The position numbers and the translations under genes were made by a program. This document shows positions 9,547 to 17,810 of a stretch of DNA of 64,000 nucleotides, one piece after another; position 1 is the stretch's first letter, and every line of letters begins with the position of its first letter. Source of the stretch: Heliobacterium mobile (lineage in GTDB: Bacteria > Bacillota > Desulfitobacteriia > Heliobacteriales > Heliobacteriaceae); contig NZ_WNKU01000015.1 of NCBI RefSeq assembly GCF_009720735.1, forward strand, positions 23,117 to 87,116. Reading direction: 5' to 3'. The notes beneath the pieces are model-generated. The model ran no database searches, had not been told where the DNA came from, and worked only from the letters and a program-made list of their open reading frames with translations.

Positions 9547-9628
9547 GTGATCAAGGGGAAAATAAAAACGGTGGCGAGGGACATGGAACGAATCCAGTGA
9601 AACCTCGGCAACCGTTTTTTTGATCCCA
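9547..9628 (+). ncRNA. Hairpin with SAM-I (S-box)-like core, followed by a T-run
   Basis: On the plus strand GAGGGA (9576), TGAAACC (9598) and GGCAACC (9607) occur in the order and near-spacing of the S-box P2/kink-turn core, preceded by GATCAAG. The arms CGGT..CGAGG and CCTCG..AACCG pair, then comes TTTTTTT (9614), so it could act as a terminator. The S-box P3/P4 elements and the GGTGCTAA segment are absent, so it is not a complete SAM-I riboswitch. Confidence 0.35.
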
Positions 9629-9698
9629 TTTTTAACTTTACGTTGTCGGCATTTTCGTTGAACTAGTTGGTTAAAATAGCGACACCCTTACGATACCA

Positions 9699-9719
9699 CT
9701 ATTCGTACAGGGCGAATAG
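9699..9719. promoter_or_regulatory. Candidate repressor operator, 21-bp palindrome
   Basis: CTATTCG and CGAATAG are perfect 7-bp inverted arms around a 7-bp spacer, 95 bp upstream of the XRE repressor start. Position and symmetry fit the binding site of the adjacent repressor. Confidence 0.5.
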
Positions 9720-9814
9720 ATGTAAAACGCTGGAATCCAAATTGCACATAGAGTCTCTTTGTTGTGGGAAATGTAATTTTGGGCCTAAATGGGATACATC
9801 AGAGAGGATAAACC

Positions 9815-10267
9815 ATGGCCGAAAGGAAACAAACTGCCCGTGAACAGGCTGATCAACTACATCGACAGGCAGATGCCGGTGAATATCTCCGAGATATTCG
9901 GGAAAAAAAAGGAATTACATTAACTCAGCTTAGTGAAAAAATCGGCGTATCTGCTGCGTATTTGTCTGGGTTGGAGCGGGGATTTAAAATGCCAAGTGAC
10001 AAATTAATTATGGAATTGGCTGATTTTTACAAACTTGACACCGAAGATTTATTTAACCGTTTTGGTAAAGTTTCTGCTACGGCGACAACGGTATTAGAGA
10101 AAAATCCAGGAATACAAAAAACACTCGCAACAATTTCTAGGGATCCACGAATTCCCGAAGATAAAAAGCAGGCCATGTATGACGAGTTTTTTAATGTATA
10201 TCTTACCTATCTTCGGGAAATCGGCGAGGAGCCTTATGATCATAGAAGAGGTAGCGATGATGATTAA
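9815..10267 (+). CDS. XRE-family phage repressor
   Basis: 150 aa; ATG follows GAGAGGATAAACC. Residues about 23-80 form a Cro/cI-type helix-turn-helix (LRDIREKKGITLTQLSEKIG, VSAAYLSGLERG). The acidic C-terminus lacks a peptidase motif, so induction by RecA self-cleavage is not suggested. Its gene diverges from the early minus-strand operon and is followed by a translationally coupled membrane-protein gene. Likely maintains lysogeny by blocking the early promoter. Confidence 0.85.
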   Translation: MAERKQTAREQADQLHRQADAGEYLRDIREKKGITLTQLSEKIGVSAAYLSGLERGFKMPSDKLIMELADFYKLDTEDLFNRFGKVSATATTVLEKNPGIQKTLATISRDPRIPEDKKQAMYDEFFNVYLTYLREIGEEPYDHRRGSDDD

Positions 10268-10643
10268 ACCAACTACAATTGAAATTGTCTTGGCGATCAA
10301 AGCATTGGGTTTGGCCATAGCCATCATTACATGGGCCATCGGTTGTTGGTTTTTCCTCCAAATTCGGTTAAATCGAGAGCAAAGCGAAAATACATTAAGC
10401 AAGATGCCGGTAGGTAACGGGAAGGAAGTCATGTTTACGAATCCAGAAACTGCTGGGGAAGTATTTGAGCTTATTTTTCGGTTTATCCAGTTTAAGCTAA
10501 ACCCAAAGGAAGTCAGTGTCCCCAGAAACCGGAGACGATCAGCGTGGATAATGGGGTCTGCCTTGGCAATCGCAACCATTTCTCTACTGTATGCATTCTA
10601 CATTTTTGATCGGTTAATTCGGTTTTTGATGTCCGCTATATAA
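10260..10643 (+). CDS. Membrane protein coupled to the repressor
   Basis: 127 aa from ATG 10260 (ATG 10257 also possible), overlapping the repressor stop and preceded by GAAGAGGT. Transmembrane helices at about residues 8-34 and 100-122, with a soluble loop between them. Co-expression with the repressor in the lysogen suggests a role in the prophage state, for example superinfection exclusion, but this is inference; I know no family for it. Its end overlaps the convergent primase gene by 30 bp. Confidence 0.65.
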   Translation: MIKPTTIEIVLAIKALGLAIAIITWAIGCWFFLQIRLNREQSENTLSKMPVGNGKEVMFTNPETAGEVFELIFRFIQFKLNPKEVSVPRNRRRSAWIMGSALAIATISLLYAFYIFDRLIRFLMSAI

Positions 10644-11588
10644 CCAACTAAGCCAATCAATCTCTCTTACAGAATGAGCTATCCTCTTTAGATTATCCCT
10701 TGATAACTCATTGACGTCTTTTACATCGTCCGGCAGTCGGAGTGTTTTAAGGCAGACATATCCCCCCAACTGCCGGATAATACTTTCGGCAATCCTTTTC
10801 CCGGCACGGTCGTTATCGGTAGCAATTATAAGCTCTTGAATGGGCGATTGGAGAATCAGTTCTCGCTGGCGCGGCGACAGATGGGCTCCTCCGAGTGCGA
10901 TAGCTGGTTGTCCTATCTGCCATAGGGTGATCGCGTCGATTTCGCTCTCGACGATATATGCCCGAGATGCTCCTCTCTGGTAGATGAGATTCATCCCATA
11001 GACGTGATTTTTCACGGGTTGCCCATCCGATACATACCAGAACCATTTGTGGGTCACGCTGCGGAACTTAATGGTCGCTAACGCCCCCTCCCGGTCAAAC
11101 CAAGGAAACGTAATGGCCCTATTCTTTCGGTCATAGCCAATCTGAAAGGCTCGTTGATACCGCTCCTGAATACCTCGTTGTTCTAAAAGGTATGGGTGAC
11201 GATATCGGTATTCTATTAATCGTTCCATGGATAAGGGGGGCAACTGGGATTCCTCTACGGGAAGACGAAAGGATAACTGAACGGAATCAATGTCCTTTAC
11301 ATGAATACCATACTCTTCTAGCAGGTAACTTTCCGTTTCAAAAATCGTTTCATTCCGCAACCAGGACAGGAGCTTCGAGAATCCGCCCTTTTTCCATTCC
11401 TCATCATCACTTCCGCTATCAATCCAAACTCCAGTATGAAGATGGACCGCAAAAGAGGGATGGCGTTCGGAACGAAAGGGGGAACAGGCGAGGAACTTAT
11501 CCCCCCTCAACCGTGGCCGTTGCCAGTCATACAATTGAAGTTCTCTGGTGATGTCCACGTCTATTTCGTGGCCCCGAATTGTGACCAT
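10614..11588 (-). CDS. DnaG-like primase with Toprim domain
   Basis: 324 aa. N-terminal part resembles the CHC2-type region (ACSPFRSERHPSF...WIDSG), but only one of the usual zinc Cys residues remains, so the zinc finger looks degenerate. Toprim motifs: AYIVESEIDAITLW (catalytic Glu) and IIATDNDRAGKR (DxD). Synthesises RNA primers at the phage fork; the gene shares one base with the stop of the antirepressor gene upstream. Confidence 0.85.
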   Translation of the reverse strand: MVTIRGHEIDVDITRELQLYDWQRPRLRGDKFLACSPFRSERHPSFAVHLHTGVWIDSGSDDEEWKKGGFSKLLSWLRNETIFETESYLLEEYGIHVKDIDSVQLSFRLPVEESQLPPLSMERLIEYRYRHPYLLEQRGIQERYQRAFQIGYDRKNRAITFPWFDREGALATIKFRSVTHKWFWYVSDGQPVKNHVYGMNLIYQRGASRAYIVESEIDAITLWQIGQPAIALGGAHLSPRQRELILQSPIQELIIATDNDRAGKRIAESIIRQLGGYVCLKTLRLPDDVKDVNELSRDNLKRIAHSVREIDWLSWLYSGHQKPN

Positions 11589-12391
11589 TACGCCGCCTGT
11601 GGTTCGGACATACCAAGGGCAGCTATCATTTCATCCACGACCTCGATGGCAACGGATAAATAACCAATTGAACTGAGATACTTTGGTCGAGTCAACCCAA
11701 ATTCCTTTCCTTCACTCGGATTAATCTTGTATTGTCTGTAAAACTCCCTATCAAAGTCCACACACCACACCTTTTTAACTGGGATACCGGACTTTTGCGA
11801 GAACAAGTATATTTTCTTAGATAAGGCCTCCCGTAGTTCCTGGTCAGCAAAGTATTCACTATCCGATATGAATTTCGGTGTCCCTGAATTCCAACGGCTT
11901 TTTTTGAACAATTGAAATTCTTCCTTTAGTTGTTCAAGTTCCGTTCTTGTTTCTGTCGCGATAGATAGAGCATGACTAACCGTTTTTTCATTTAATATAA
12001 GGCGGTCTACCGTCATGGAAAGAACATCTTCCACTCGTATTTTCGATGAAGCTTTCTCCTTCAGACAGTAATACTCGTCAACTAACATCTCATATGCCTC
12101 CCAAGCTCGGTCGGTTTCGATGGACTTGGCGTGCATAAAGGCTCCTTTTTCGGTCCAAAGGTATAGGGAGCTAGCTCTGGTCCCAACGACTTCGTTTAAA
12201 TCGAACTCGTTCTTAAACTGTTTTAAGTCCGCGCCCTTCAGAATGAAGTAGTGCTTACCTTCTTTATATCTGAGTTTATTGCGCGAAAAGTTCTGATTAA
12301 TTTTTATTGTTTCAGTTTCATACGCTTCAGCTAGTTGAGATGTAGTTAAAACCCGTTGCCCTTGATGTTCAATAACCCGTAGATTCGTCAT
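11588..12391 (-). CDS. ORF6N-domain antirepressor-like protein
   Basis: 267 aa; ATG 12391 after AAGGAGAAG. N-terminal ORF6N/KilA-N type DNA-binding domain (about residues 8-100: LTTSQLAEAY, KGADLKQFKN), a helical central segment and a distinct C-terminal domain. Such proteins are phage antirepressors or regulators. It follows a second antirepressor-type gene with BRO-N domain, a common pairing in Firmicute phages. Confidence 0.75.
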   Translation of the reverse strand: MTNLRVIEHQGQRVLTTSQLAEAYETETIKINQNFSRNKLRYKEGKHYFILKGADLKQFKNEFDLNEVVGTRASSLYLWTEKGAFMHAKSIETDRAWEAYEMLVDEYYCLKEKASSKIRVEDVLSMTVDRLILNEKTVSHALSIATETRTELEQLKEEFQLFKKSRWNSGTPKFISDSEYFADQELREALSKKIYLFSQKSGIPVKKVWCVDFDREFYRQYKINPSEGKEFGLTRPKYLSSIGYLSVAIEVVDEMIAALGMSEPQAA

Positions 12392-12489
12392 TCTTTTCTT
12401 CTCCTTTAATTAGTAATTTGTTCGGCGACGACTTTATGAAAAGTTCATGTCAATTCGATTACATGACCATATTAGGAACGCGGTTCTTT

Positions 12490-13251
12490 TTAGGCAGCCC
12501 CCTTTCTTTTTTGAAGGATTTGCCGAATGAACTCTACACCTTTCGGAGAAACCAATGTGCGACTTTTGGTATGCCACAATCCATTGGCGAAGAAGCTATA
12601 TTCTTTCACGGAGAAATGGTCGCTCTCGATATATTTTTGAAGCGGTAGATTTTTATCCATCCCACTCTTGATTAAAATGCCTTCACTGCGTAGTGCCTCA
12701 TAGGTAAGGTTGCGACCTTCATCCATGGACTTGGCCACTTCCGACATGGTTTGCCATCCATGGGATTCAATAAAGGTATCAAACGCTTCTACTTTCGGAG
12801 CATCGGCCTCAACCTTGGCGACAAGTTCGAGACGCATTTTTTCTGTCTGGACAAGTGCATCCAACGCTTCCATATAGTTTTGAGGTAGGATTCGGCCTTC
12901 AAAAGTGGGATGTTCTTTTTGATTAACGGAGTATGAACCAGTTTGCCGGATACTCGGCAACACCTCATGGATCACCCAATGTTTGAACTCCTTAGCTTCC
13001 GGTTTGCGACTGGTTAGTATTAGGGAGTATAGGCCAGGTTCATTAATCGTGGTCAGTTCTCGCGGGCCTCGAGACGTGTCCAGTATTACTGGACATGTAT
13101 CTTCTTTATCCAGCCGACCGATGGCATCACGAGATTTGCTAATTCCGAGTACCTCACAGACGTCCTTCGCCACAAACCATGGTTGACCATCAATCATCAC
13201 TGTCCGTACTTGATTGCCTTCATAGTTGAATACCTTTTGTAAGTTAGTCAT
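12490..13251 (-). CDS. BRO-N/ANT phage antirepressor
   Basis: 253 aa from ATG 13251 after AGGAGGATG; the frame is open further but without a ribosome site. BRO-N domain at residues about 10-115 (DGQPWFVAKDVCEVLG, NEPGLYSLILTSRKPEA, FKHWVIHEVLPSIR) and C-terminal KilAC/ANT domain (about 150-250). The codons at 13076-13098 contain a 19-bp perfect palindrome that recurs beside the integrase gene. Confidence 0.85.
   Translation of the reverse strand: MTNLQKVFNYEGNQVRTVMIDGQPWFVAKDVCEVLGISKSRDAIGRLDKEDTCPVILDTSRGPRELTTINEPGLYSLILTSRKPEAKEFKHWVIHEVLPSIRQTGSYSVNQKEHPTFEGRILPQNYMEALDALVQTEKMRLELVAKVEADAPKVEAFDTFIESHGWQTMSEVAKSMDEGRNLTYEALRSEGILIKSGMDKNLPLQKYIESDHFSVKEYSFFANGLWHTKSRTLVSPKGVEFIRQILQKRKGAA
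13076..13098. repeat. 23-bp repeat with 19-bp perfect palindrome, copy 1
   Basis: TGTCCAGTA-T-TACTGGACA with flanks GT and TGT, inside the antirepressor coding region. An identical 23-mer lies at 35066-35088. Confidence 0.85.
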
Positions 13252-13282
13252 TGCAAAACATCCTCCTAATTTTTGATTGATT

Positions 13283-14542
13283 TTAGAATTGGTCGGTAAT
13301 ATCCGTTTCCCGAATCCGGCCTTCATTAAAATTGCATGTCAATTCGATCACTTGCCCCACGTTGGGCTCGCGTGCCTTCTCTATGGATATCATACCTATC
13401 CCATCAGATGCGTCGAACGTGAGGGCTGTCGCGGCGTCCTGAATGACAGCGACGGTCTCGGAATAGTCCGTTAGCCGTGGTGGTTTTACCAGCCGTCTAC
13501 CCGCCTCATCTTCCTGTCGCTTCTCCTTTTCGGCGGCCCCCGGTGTTTGATGAACCACCAGTCCGACTACCTGATATCGACCAAATATCTGCCGAAGTCG
13601 TCGAGATGTAAATGACATCGAATCCCTCATTCGTCCCTTTCCATGATTCATAAGGTTGAATCCATCGATAATCACCATTTTGATGTTTTGATACACATGG
13701 AGGTCGGCTTCAATGACTTCTAGCGATAGACCAGCCGGTAGGTCCTCCATGGTTTTGATCACATAGGGAGCCAATCCCGTTTCTGCGTTAAAAGCACTCA
13801 GATAGTTGAGATATTGAGCCTCATTCGTTAGCGAACCCCGGCGCAACTTCACATTATCGAAATTCCCCATTAACGTATCCAACCGCAGGGTTTGTTGCTT
13901 TTTGGATAGCTCCGGTGAGTAATGTAGGACGCCAAAGCCGTTCTCCCAAGCCGTTAGGCCCATATGAGAGGCAATCCAAGACTTTCCCCGGTTCGTAAAG
14001 GCCATTAGTAGGACGTAATCGCTAACCTCAAAGCCACCGCCAAGGGCCTCCGTTAATGATGGATAAGGCGTAGGGAGATACGTCCTTGATCGCTGTTCCT
14101 TCGCAGACTCATACCATTGCTTTCGTTCATCGCCGTTTGTCGCGAAGTTTGTTCCAACGTCAAAGCGAACGAGCGTAGTGGTCTCAATCCGTTCCGTTTC
14201 GGTTTTTAACCATTGAACAAACTTATCGCCGGGCAGCTCACTGAATTTCTTCACGGCCTGATTTTGCAGAAGTTCAAAGGCTCGTCGCTTGGCTGATTGC
14301 GCCTTCAAGCGAGTGCATAGGTATTTGAACGTATCGGCCACTTCGGGTTGGTAATCAAAGGTTTCAAACTGGGCTACGACTGTCCGGTAATCCGGCGTGG
14401 TCTGGTTCTCCCGTACATACTCGCGGATAAAGACATACGCTTCACAGAGAGTGGGGAAGTCAGTGATGTCGATTTGATAACGGTAGAGTACAGCGAAATT
14501 CTTTTCATCAAGCACCTTGGAGAGCAGTTGCGATTCCAACAT
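13283..14542 (-). CDS. DnaB-like replicative helicase
   Basis: 419 aa. Shares a TAATG junction with the loader gene. N-terminal helical domain, then the RecA-type ATPase: Walker A region AFTNRGKSW (about residue 180), Walker B MVIIDGFNLM (about 285), and VVHQTPGAA near the position of the DnaB H4 motif. Unwinds DNA at the phage fork. Gene order initiator, loader, helicase is the classic phage initiation cassette. Confidence 0.85.
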   Translation of the reverse strand: MLESQLLSKVLDEKNFAVLYRYQIDITDFPTLCEAYVFIREYVRENQTTPDYRTVVAQFETFDYQPEVADTFKYLCTRLKAQSAKRRAFELLQNQAVKKFSELPGDKFVQWLKTETERIETTTLVRFDVGTNFATNGDERKQWYESAKEQRSRTYLPTPYPSLTEALGGGFEVSDYVLLMAFTNRGKSWIASHMGLTAWENGFGVLHYSPELSKKQQTLRLDTLMGNFDNVKLRRGSLTNEAQYLNYLSAFNAETGLAPYVIKTMEDLPAGLSLEVIEADLHVYQNIKMVIIDGFNLMNHGKGRMRDSMSFTSRRLRQIFGRYQVVGLVVHQTPGAAEKEKRQEDEAGRRLVKPPRLTDYSETVAVIQDAATALTFDASDGIGMISIEKAREPNVGQVIELTCNFNEGRIRETDITDQF

Positions 14543-15315
14543 TACCTACGCCCTCCCCTGCGCTTGTCTTCTCCTTTGAATGAAACTGGAAATGTGGATC
14601 CTTCGATACGGCTGGCGATTCGGTCGTCGAGCAGTTGGCCGATCCGTTCAATCGGCTCGTTCGAGGTATAAATGGTTGCTAATTGCTCTACGGCTCTCGT
14701 ATCGATGACCTCATAGAACTCATTTTTGAAGGCTTCTGTGGCCTCTCTGATGCCGATATCATCGATGGCCAAGAGAGCTACGGTCATCATTTGGTCTTTT
14801 AGCAGGTAATACTTTTGGCTGGCTTCCTCTTGAAGCGTTCGATGGCCCCGGAACTGGGCGTTGAACGCATTTTGATATTTCGAAGCGTTGATAAGGAGAG
14901 CCGGTAATTCAGTGATCAGTTTTTTCCGGGTGACATGAAGAATGACGCGAGCCACGAGGTACTCGTTTAGAATGGCTGTGGCTGCGGTGGTTTTTCCGGT
15001 TCCTGTTCCTTTTGGATTTACTGCCGGTTCGGGAATGGAGTAGAAATAATATCCTTGGCCGGTGTTTACGTTTTCGATGATATTGCTACAGTATCTAGCC
15101 ACGAATTCAAAGGCTAACGGGTTGTCCTTTTCAAAGGGAAGCGTGCGCATCATTGATTGCCTGTACGCCTTTGGAATATCTGTAACGCTCCATAGTCCCC
15201 CTTCCCCGTTCTCACCGTGGAGTTTTAGGAAGGCGTAGCAGTGGTTGTCGCATCGCTCTGGTTCCCCCGCCTTCTTACATTTGTGAGCCAGTAAACAGAT
15301 GGAGTCTAATGTCAT
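14542..15315 (-). CDS. DnaC-like helicase loader (AAA+)
   Basis: 257 aa, 4-nt overlap with the initiator gene. Walker A GTGTGKTT (about residue 102), Walker B ALLAIDDIG (about 178), sensor TIYTSNE and arginine-finger region DDRIASRIEG. Four Cys in the first 30 residues (CLLAHKCKK..ERCDNHC) may bind metal, an addition not seen in plain DnaC. Loads the adjacent DnaB-like helicase. Confidence 0.85.
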   Translation of the reverse strand: MTLDSICLLAHKCKKAGEPERCDNHCYAFLKLHGENGEGGLWSVTDIPKAYRQSMMRTLPFEKDNPLAFEFVARYCSNIIENVNTGQGYYFYSIPEPAVNPKGTGTGKTTAATAILNEYLVARVILHVTRKKLITELPALLINASKYQNAFNAQFRGHRTLQEEASQKYYLLKDQMMTVALLAIDDIGIREATEAFKNEFYEVIDTRAVEQLATIYTSNEPIERIGQLLDDRIASRIEGSTFPVSFKGEDKRRGGRR

Positions 15316-16277
15316 CCAGCCTTCCTCCTTCCCATATTTGCAACTTCCTGAAGCATCTGATAAGGGTCGCGGCCTCCAAATTCTTTTACGATAGGGTCTG
15401 ATCTCTTATCCTCTTCTTGGGGTAGGGCAAGGGCTTTATTGCCCAGCCACGTCGCCAATTGACCGAGGGAGGGTCGTGGATACTTGTCTGTTTTCCATGT
15501 GGTATCAAAACGCTCGAACACGGTATCCAAGATGGTTTGGATCTGTGGGACCGTAAAATCAGCCAATAGCTTTTTCGCATGAGGCACATCCCTTCCCCAG
15601 TTCACGGAATAGTTCACGTTGTATCGCTCACGGTATTTATGGCAGAAGGATTCAATCACGTCCTTGGGGCCAGAGGGTTCCGTTGTCTCTTTCTCCACGG
15701 TCATCTCTGCCTGCTGCCCTGTATCTGTTCTTGTTAACTGGTTCTTGTTTATTGGTTTCTTGTTACATCGCAAGTTTGGACAAGTATATAGTTGATCGTT
15801 TGAACAAGTGTATGGTTGATCATTTGGACAATCATGTAGTTGATCGTTTGGACAATCGGGTAATTGATCGTTTGGACAATCGCTTACTTGTTCATCTGAA
15901 CAATCGGTGCTGTCCTTAGCCTGAATTGGTTCCACACTTCCGTTAAACATCGTTACTTGGGATAGCGGAAGAATCCGGTAAATCGATCGTTCCTGTATCC
16001 CTTTTCCTGGGATGTATTCTTTTTGTCGCTCTACGATGGGTTTACCATTCCAGCGAAAATCAAGTAAGTCGTGGATATAATCGAAGGCTGTTCTCGGTAA
16101 TACCCCTAGCTTTTTTGCCACTTGCGCTTGAGTGGGGTAACATTCACCCTCTTCATTCATAAAGGAAGCCAATACAACCAGCGTGGTGAACCGTCTCGGC
16201 CCCAATGCAGTAAGCATCCCTTTGTTTATCATGTCTAAATGTAATTTCAGAAAAAGGCCGACCTGAATATTGCTCAT
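15312..16277 (-). CDS. Replication initiator with internal iterons
   Basis: 321 aa; ATG after AAGGAAGTGATCGC. N-terminal winged-helix/HTH domain (CYPTQAQVAKKLGV, about residues 45-90), a linker of 8-residue repeats of the form DCPNDQLx (about 125-165), and a C-terminal DnaD-like helical domain (about 205-290). The linker repeats are the translation of a 24-bp DNA repeat array, so the protein linker is dictated by origin iterons, as in lambda O. Begins the replication operon and probably binds its own gene. Confidence 0.8.
   Translation of the reverse strand: MSNIQVGLFLKLHLDMINKGMLTALGPRRFTTLVVLASFMNEEGECYPTQAQVAKKLGVLPRTAFDYIHDLLDFRWNGKPIVERQKEYIPGKGIQERSIYRILPLSQVTMFNGSVEPIQAKDSTDCSDEQVSDCPNDQLPDCPNDQLHDCPNDQPYTCSNDQLYTCPNLRCNKKPINKNQLTRTDTGQQAEMTVEKETTEPSGPKDVIESFCHKYRERYNVNYSVNWGRDVPHAKKLLADFTVPQIQTILDTVFERFDTTWKTDKYPRPSLGQLATWLGNKALALPQEEDKRSDPIVKEFGGRDPYQMLQEVANMGRRKAG
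15768..15906. repeat. 24-bp iteron array 1, probable phage replication origin
   Basis: Six tandem 24-bp units of the form TTGATCGTTTGGACAATCnn inside the initiator gene; the first and last are degenerate. The period equals 8 codons. The upstream flank CTTGTTACATCGCAnGTTTGG recurs beside array 2 at 36.75 kb and partly at array 3. Position inside an initiator gene is the classical layout of lambdoid origins. Confidence 0.75.
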
Positions 16278-16329
16278 GCGATCACTTCCTTGGTGTTGAG
16301 TGTTGTAGTTTGTTTAGCCCAACGTAATG

Positions 16330-16373
16330 ACCCCCTCTACTTATCAATGTCGCTTTTTTTCATCTGTTGTTAC
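16330..16373 (-). promoter_or_regulatory. Conserved ~40-bp upstream element, copy 2
   Basis: Second copy of the element at 9453-9496, ahead of the initiator gene: CCCCCTCTA, C, TTATCAATGTCGCTTTTTTTCA, then TTGTTAC. Probably the promoter or control site of the replication operon. Confidence 0.6.
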
Positions 16374-16388
16374 TTGGGAAATAACGAC

Positions 16389-16422
16389 AAAAAAATACCC
16401 ACCAGCCGTAAAGCTAGTGGGC
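16389..16422 (-). terminator. Terminator of the phage late operon
   Basis: On the minus strand GCCCAC..AGC pairs with GCT..GTGGG around a short loop and is followed by TATTTTTTT. It ends the structural and lysis transcript just after the holin gene. Confidence 0.85.
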
Positions 16423-16430
16423 ATAAGGGT

Positions 16431-16664
16431 TTATTCCGTTTTTTCATGAAGAATTTTTGTTGCATCGAACAATCCGTTGGCCGATAAACCGACGATAATG
16501 CCGTTTAGAATACCTGTCTGGATGGTATCAGCGGGGACGTACATGATGCCAGCGAGGATGCCAAGTACAAGCGTGACCAATGGGATGTACTTGCTGTCAA
16601 TGTACGTTTTGGCAAACTGTCCTATGGCAATCAAAACTGCTACAACAATTCCGGATTCAAACAT
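16431..16664 (-). CDS. Holin-like membrane protein
   Basis: 77 aa; ATG after GGGAGGTGAGCAG. Two or three hydrophobic stretches (about 3-18, 28-46, 50-65) separated by short polar turns and a charged C-terminus (HEKTE): the architecture of small phage holins. Last gene of the late operon, next to the amidase. Together with the BhlA-type protein it gives two candidate holins in one lysis cassette. Confidence 0.65.
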   Translation of the reverse strand: MFESGIVVAVLIAIGQFAKTYIDSKYIPLVTLVLGILAGIMYVPADTIQTGILNGIIVGLSANGLFDATKILHEKTE

Positions 16665-16709
16665 CTGCTCACCTCCCTTCGTTATGGATTGTTATAGGGG
16701 AGGTCAGGG

Positions 16710-17345
16710 TTAGGCGATTAGTCCAAGGCGATCCAAAATGACGATCACCCGGTAGAAGGTGGTATCCCCAGTGGGATCGTCTACCACGTTTTTGTTCATC
16801 AATTTCTTTAGGGAATCTCTTGCCCAATCAGGAATGGTAGCCAACTTTGCTTCAAGCAACCTTTCCTGTTGCCGTTTGGCGATTGAGGCAATAAAGGCGT
16901 CCCATCGTGGCAGGATGAGATGAGGGCAATCTTTTCCCGTCCAGTGTTTGTGGGGAACTACGTTCGTTAGCGGGATGTTGTACTGTTTCATGAGGTCGAT
17001 AATCAGGTCAATCGCGTTGGCTTCCGCTTGAGCCAAATTGCCATCGCTATTTTCACAAATCTCTACCCCAAGACTGGTTCGGTTGCCAGGACCATTCCCT
17101 CCATCACCAGCGTGCCAAGCGTTCTCGTTGGTCGGGATGTGTTGGATAATTTGATGGTCATCGACAGAGAAGTGCCAACTGGTCGTCCCGGCTCCGGGAG
17201 ACTTGATGAACGCGGCATGACCAGCAGCGTCGGCTCCTGCACTGCCGTTGCCTGTGTTGTGAACGGTGATAAATGTCGGGGTCAAGGGATAGCCAGGACG
17301 ATTTTTCGCTCCTTGAGGTACGATGTCTTGAATGATATTTACCAT
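16710..17345 (-). CDS. Endolysin: N-acetylmuramoyl-L-alanine amidase
   Basis: 211 aa from ATG 17345 after AAAGGGGC; the longer frame runs into the BhlA gene. Amidase_2 domain: zinc His in ITVHNTG, the SWHFSVDD and ENAWHAG segments, and the second zinc His and Cys in HKHWTGKDCP. The C-terminal 50 residues (about 165-211) contain SLKKLMNKNVV, like a small wall-binding repeat. Cuts the peptide from peptidoglycan at the end of infection. No signal peptide, so release depends on the holin. Confidence 0.93.
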   Translation of the reverse strand: MVNIIQDIVPQGAKNRPGYPLTPTFITVHNTGNGSAGADAAGHAAFIKSPGAGTTSWHFSVDDHQIIQHIPTNENAWHAGDGGNGPGNRTSLGVEICENSDGNLAQAEANAIDLIIDLMKQYNIPLTNVVPHKHWTGKDCPHLILPRWDAFIASIAKRQQERLLEAKLATIPDWARDSLKKLMNKNVVDDPTGDTTFYRVIVILDRLGLIA

Positions 17346-17346
17346 A

Positions 17347-17589
17347 TTAGTTGCCCCTTTCTCGTATTTCTGATTTGATGATTTGCACGTCGTCGCTGAG
17401 TCGTTCGTACTGCTTTGCCAAGATTTCAAACTGCTTCGAGATGTCTTTGAGAAAGTCCGTAAGCCGATCTTCACGACCTCGGGCCTCCGCCTGCAATCGA
17501 CGGCTTTCTTGTAGCTGGTATAGATATAAGGAGACAAACAATGAGGCCCACAGGCCTTGCGATAAGGCCTCCGTTAATAGCCCATCCAT
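17347..17589 (-). CDS. bhlA: BhlA/UviB-family holin-like protein
   Basis: 80 aa, one base from the amidase start. One N-terminal hydrophobic helix (about 6-25) followed by a long charged coiled-coil (residues 28-80), as in BhlA bacteriocin/holin proteins. Expected to permeabilise the membrane and release the amidase. Confidence 0.8.
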   Translation of the reverse strand: MDGLLTEALSQGLWASLFVSLYLYQLQESRRLQAEARGREDRLTDFLKDISKQFEILAKQYERLSDDVQIIKSEIRERGN

Positions 17590-17613
17590 AGTTCACCTCC
17601 TTTCACTCGGAAA

Positions 17614-17640
17614 CTAATAAAAGACGCTTTTTGCGTCTTA
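17614..17640 (-). terminator. Weak terminator between tail and lysis genes
   Basis: Perfect 7-bp arms AAGACGC/GCGTCTT around five bases, followed on the minus strand by TTATTA; overlaps the stop of the 56-aa gene. Confidence 0.5.
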
Positions 17641-17808
17641 GTCTTTGAAGAGCATATCAATAATTAAGTCCAACTTTTCCGCTAAGGTATCGAGGTTCGG
17701 CTTCTCCCCTTTTGCCTTGCGGGAGGAGTAATCGGCGATCTTGGCTTTTACACGTTCTGCCTTTTCTTCCCCTTTGGATTTTGGAATCGCCAGTATTGGC
17801 TTCGCCAT
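17638..17808 (-). CDS. Small basic phage protein (56 aa)
   Basis: 56 aa, ATG 17808 preceded by GGAGGTG with 8 nt spacing. Lysine-rich and helical (IPKSKGEEKAERVKAKIADY), no membrane segment. Sits between the tail and lysis genes, two bases after the preceding gene. No family recognised. Confidence 0.6.
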   Translation of the reverse strand: MAKPILAIPKSKGEEKAERVKAKIADYSSRKAKGEKPNLDTLAEKLDLIIDMLFKD

Positions 17809-17810
17809 TA

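Larger units (their letters stand above)
9408..9814. promoter_or_regulatory. Divergent regulatory region between sigma operon and repressor
   Basis: 407 bases without a gene. Contains, left to right, the conserved element at 9453-9496 (shared with the initiator promoter region), a long hairpin with S-box-like core at 9547-9628, and a 21-bp perfect operator-like palindrome at 9699-9719. Promoters for the minus-strand early operon and the plus-strand repressor must lie here; no textbook -35/-10 pair stands out, in line with use of a phage sigma factor. Confidence 0.6.

Noticed and set aside
9547..9628. Complete SAM-I riboswitch
   Set aside because: P3, P4 and the conserved GGTGCTAA-type segment are missing and no methionine gene is downstream.
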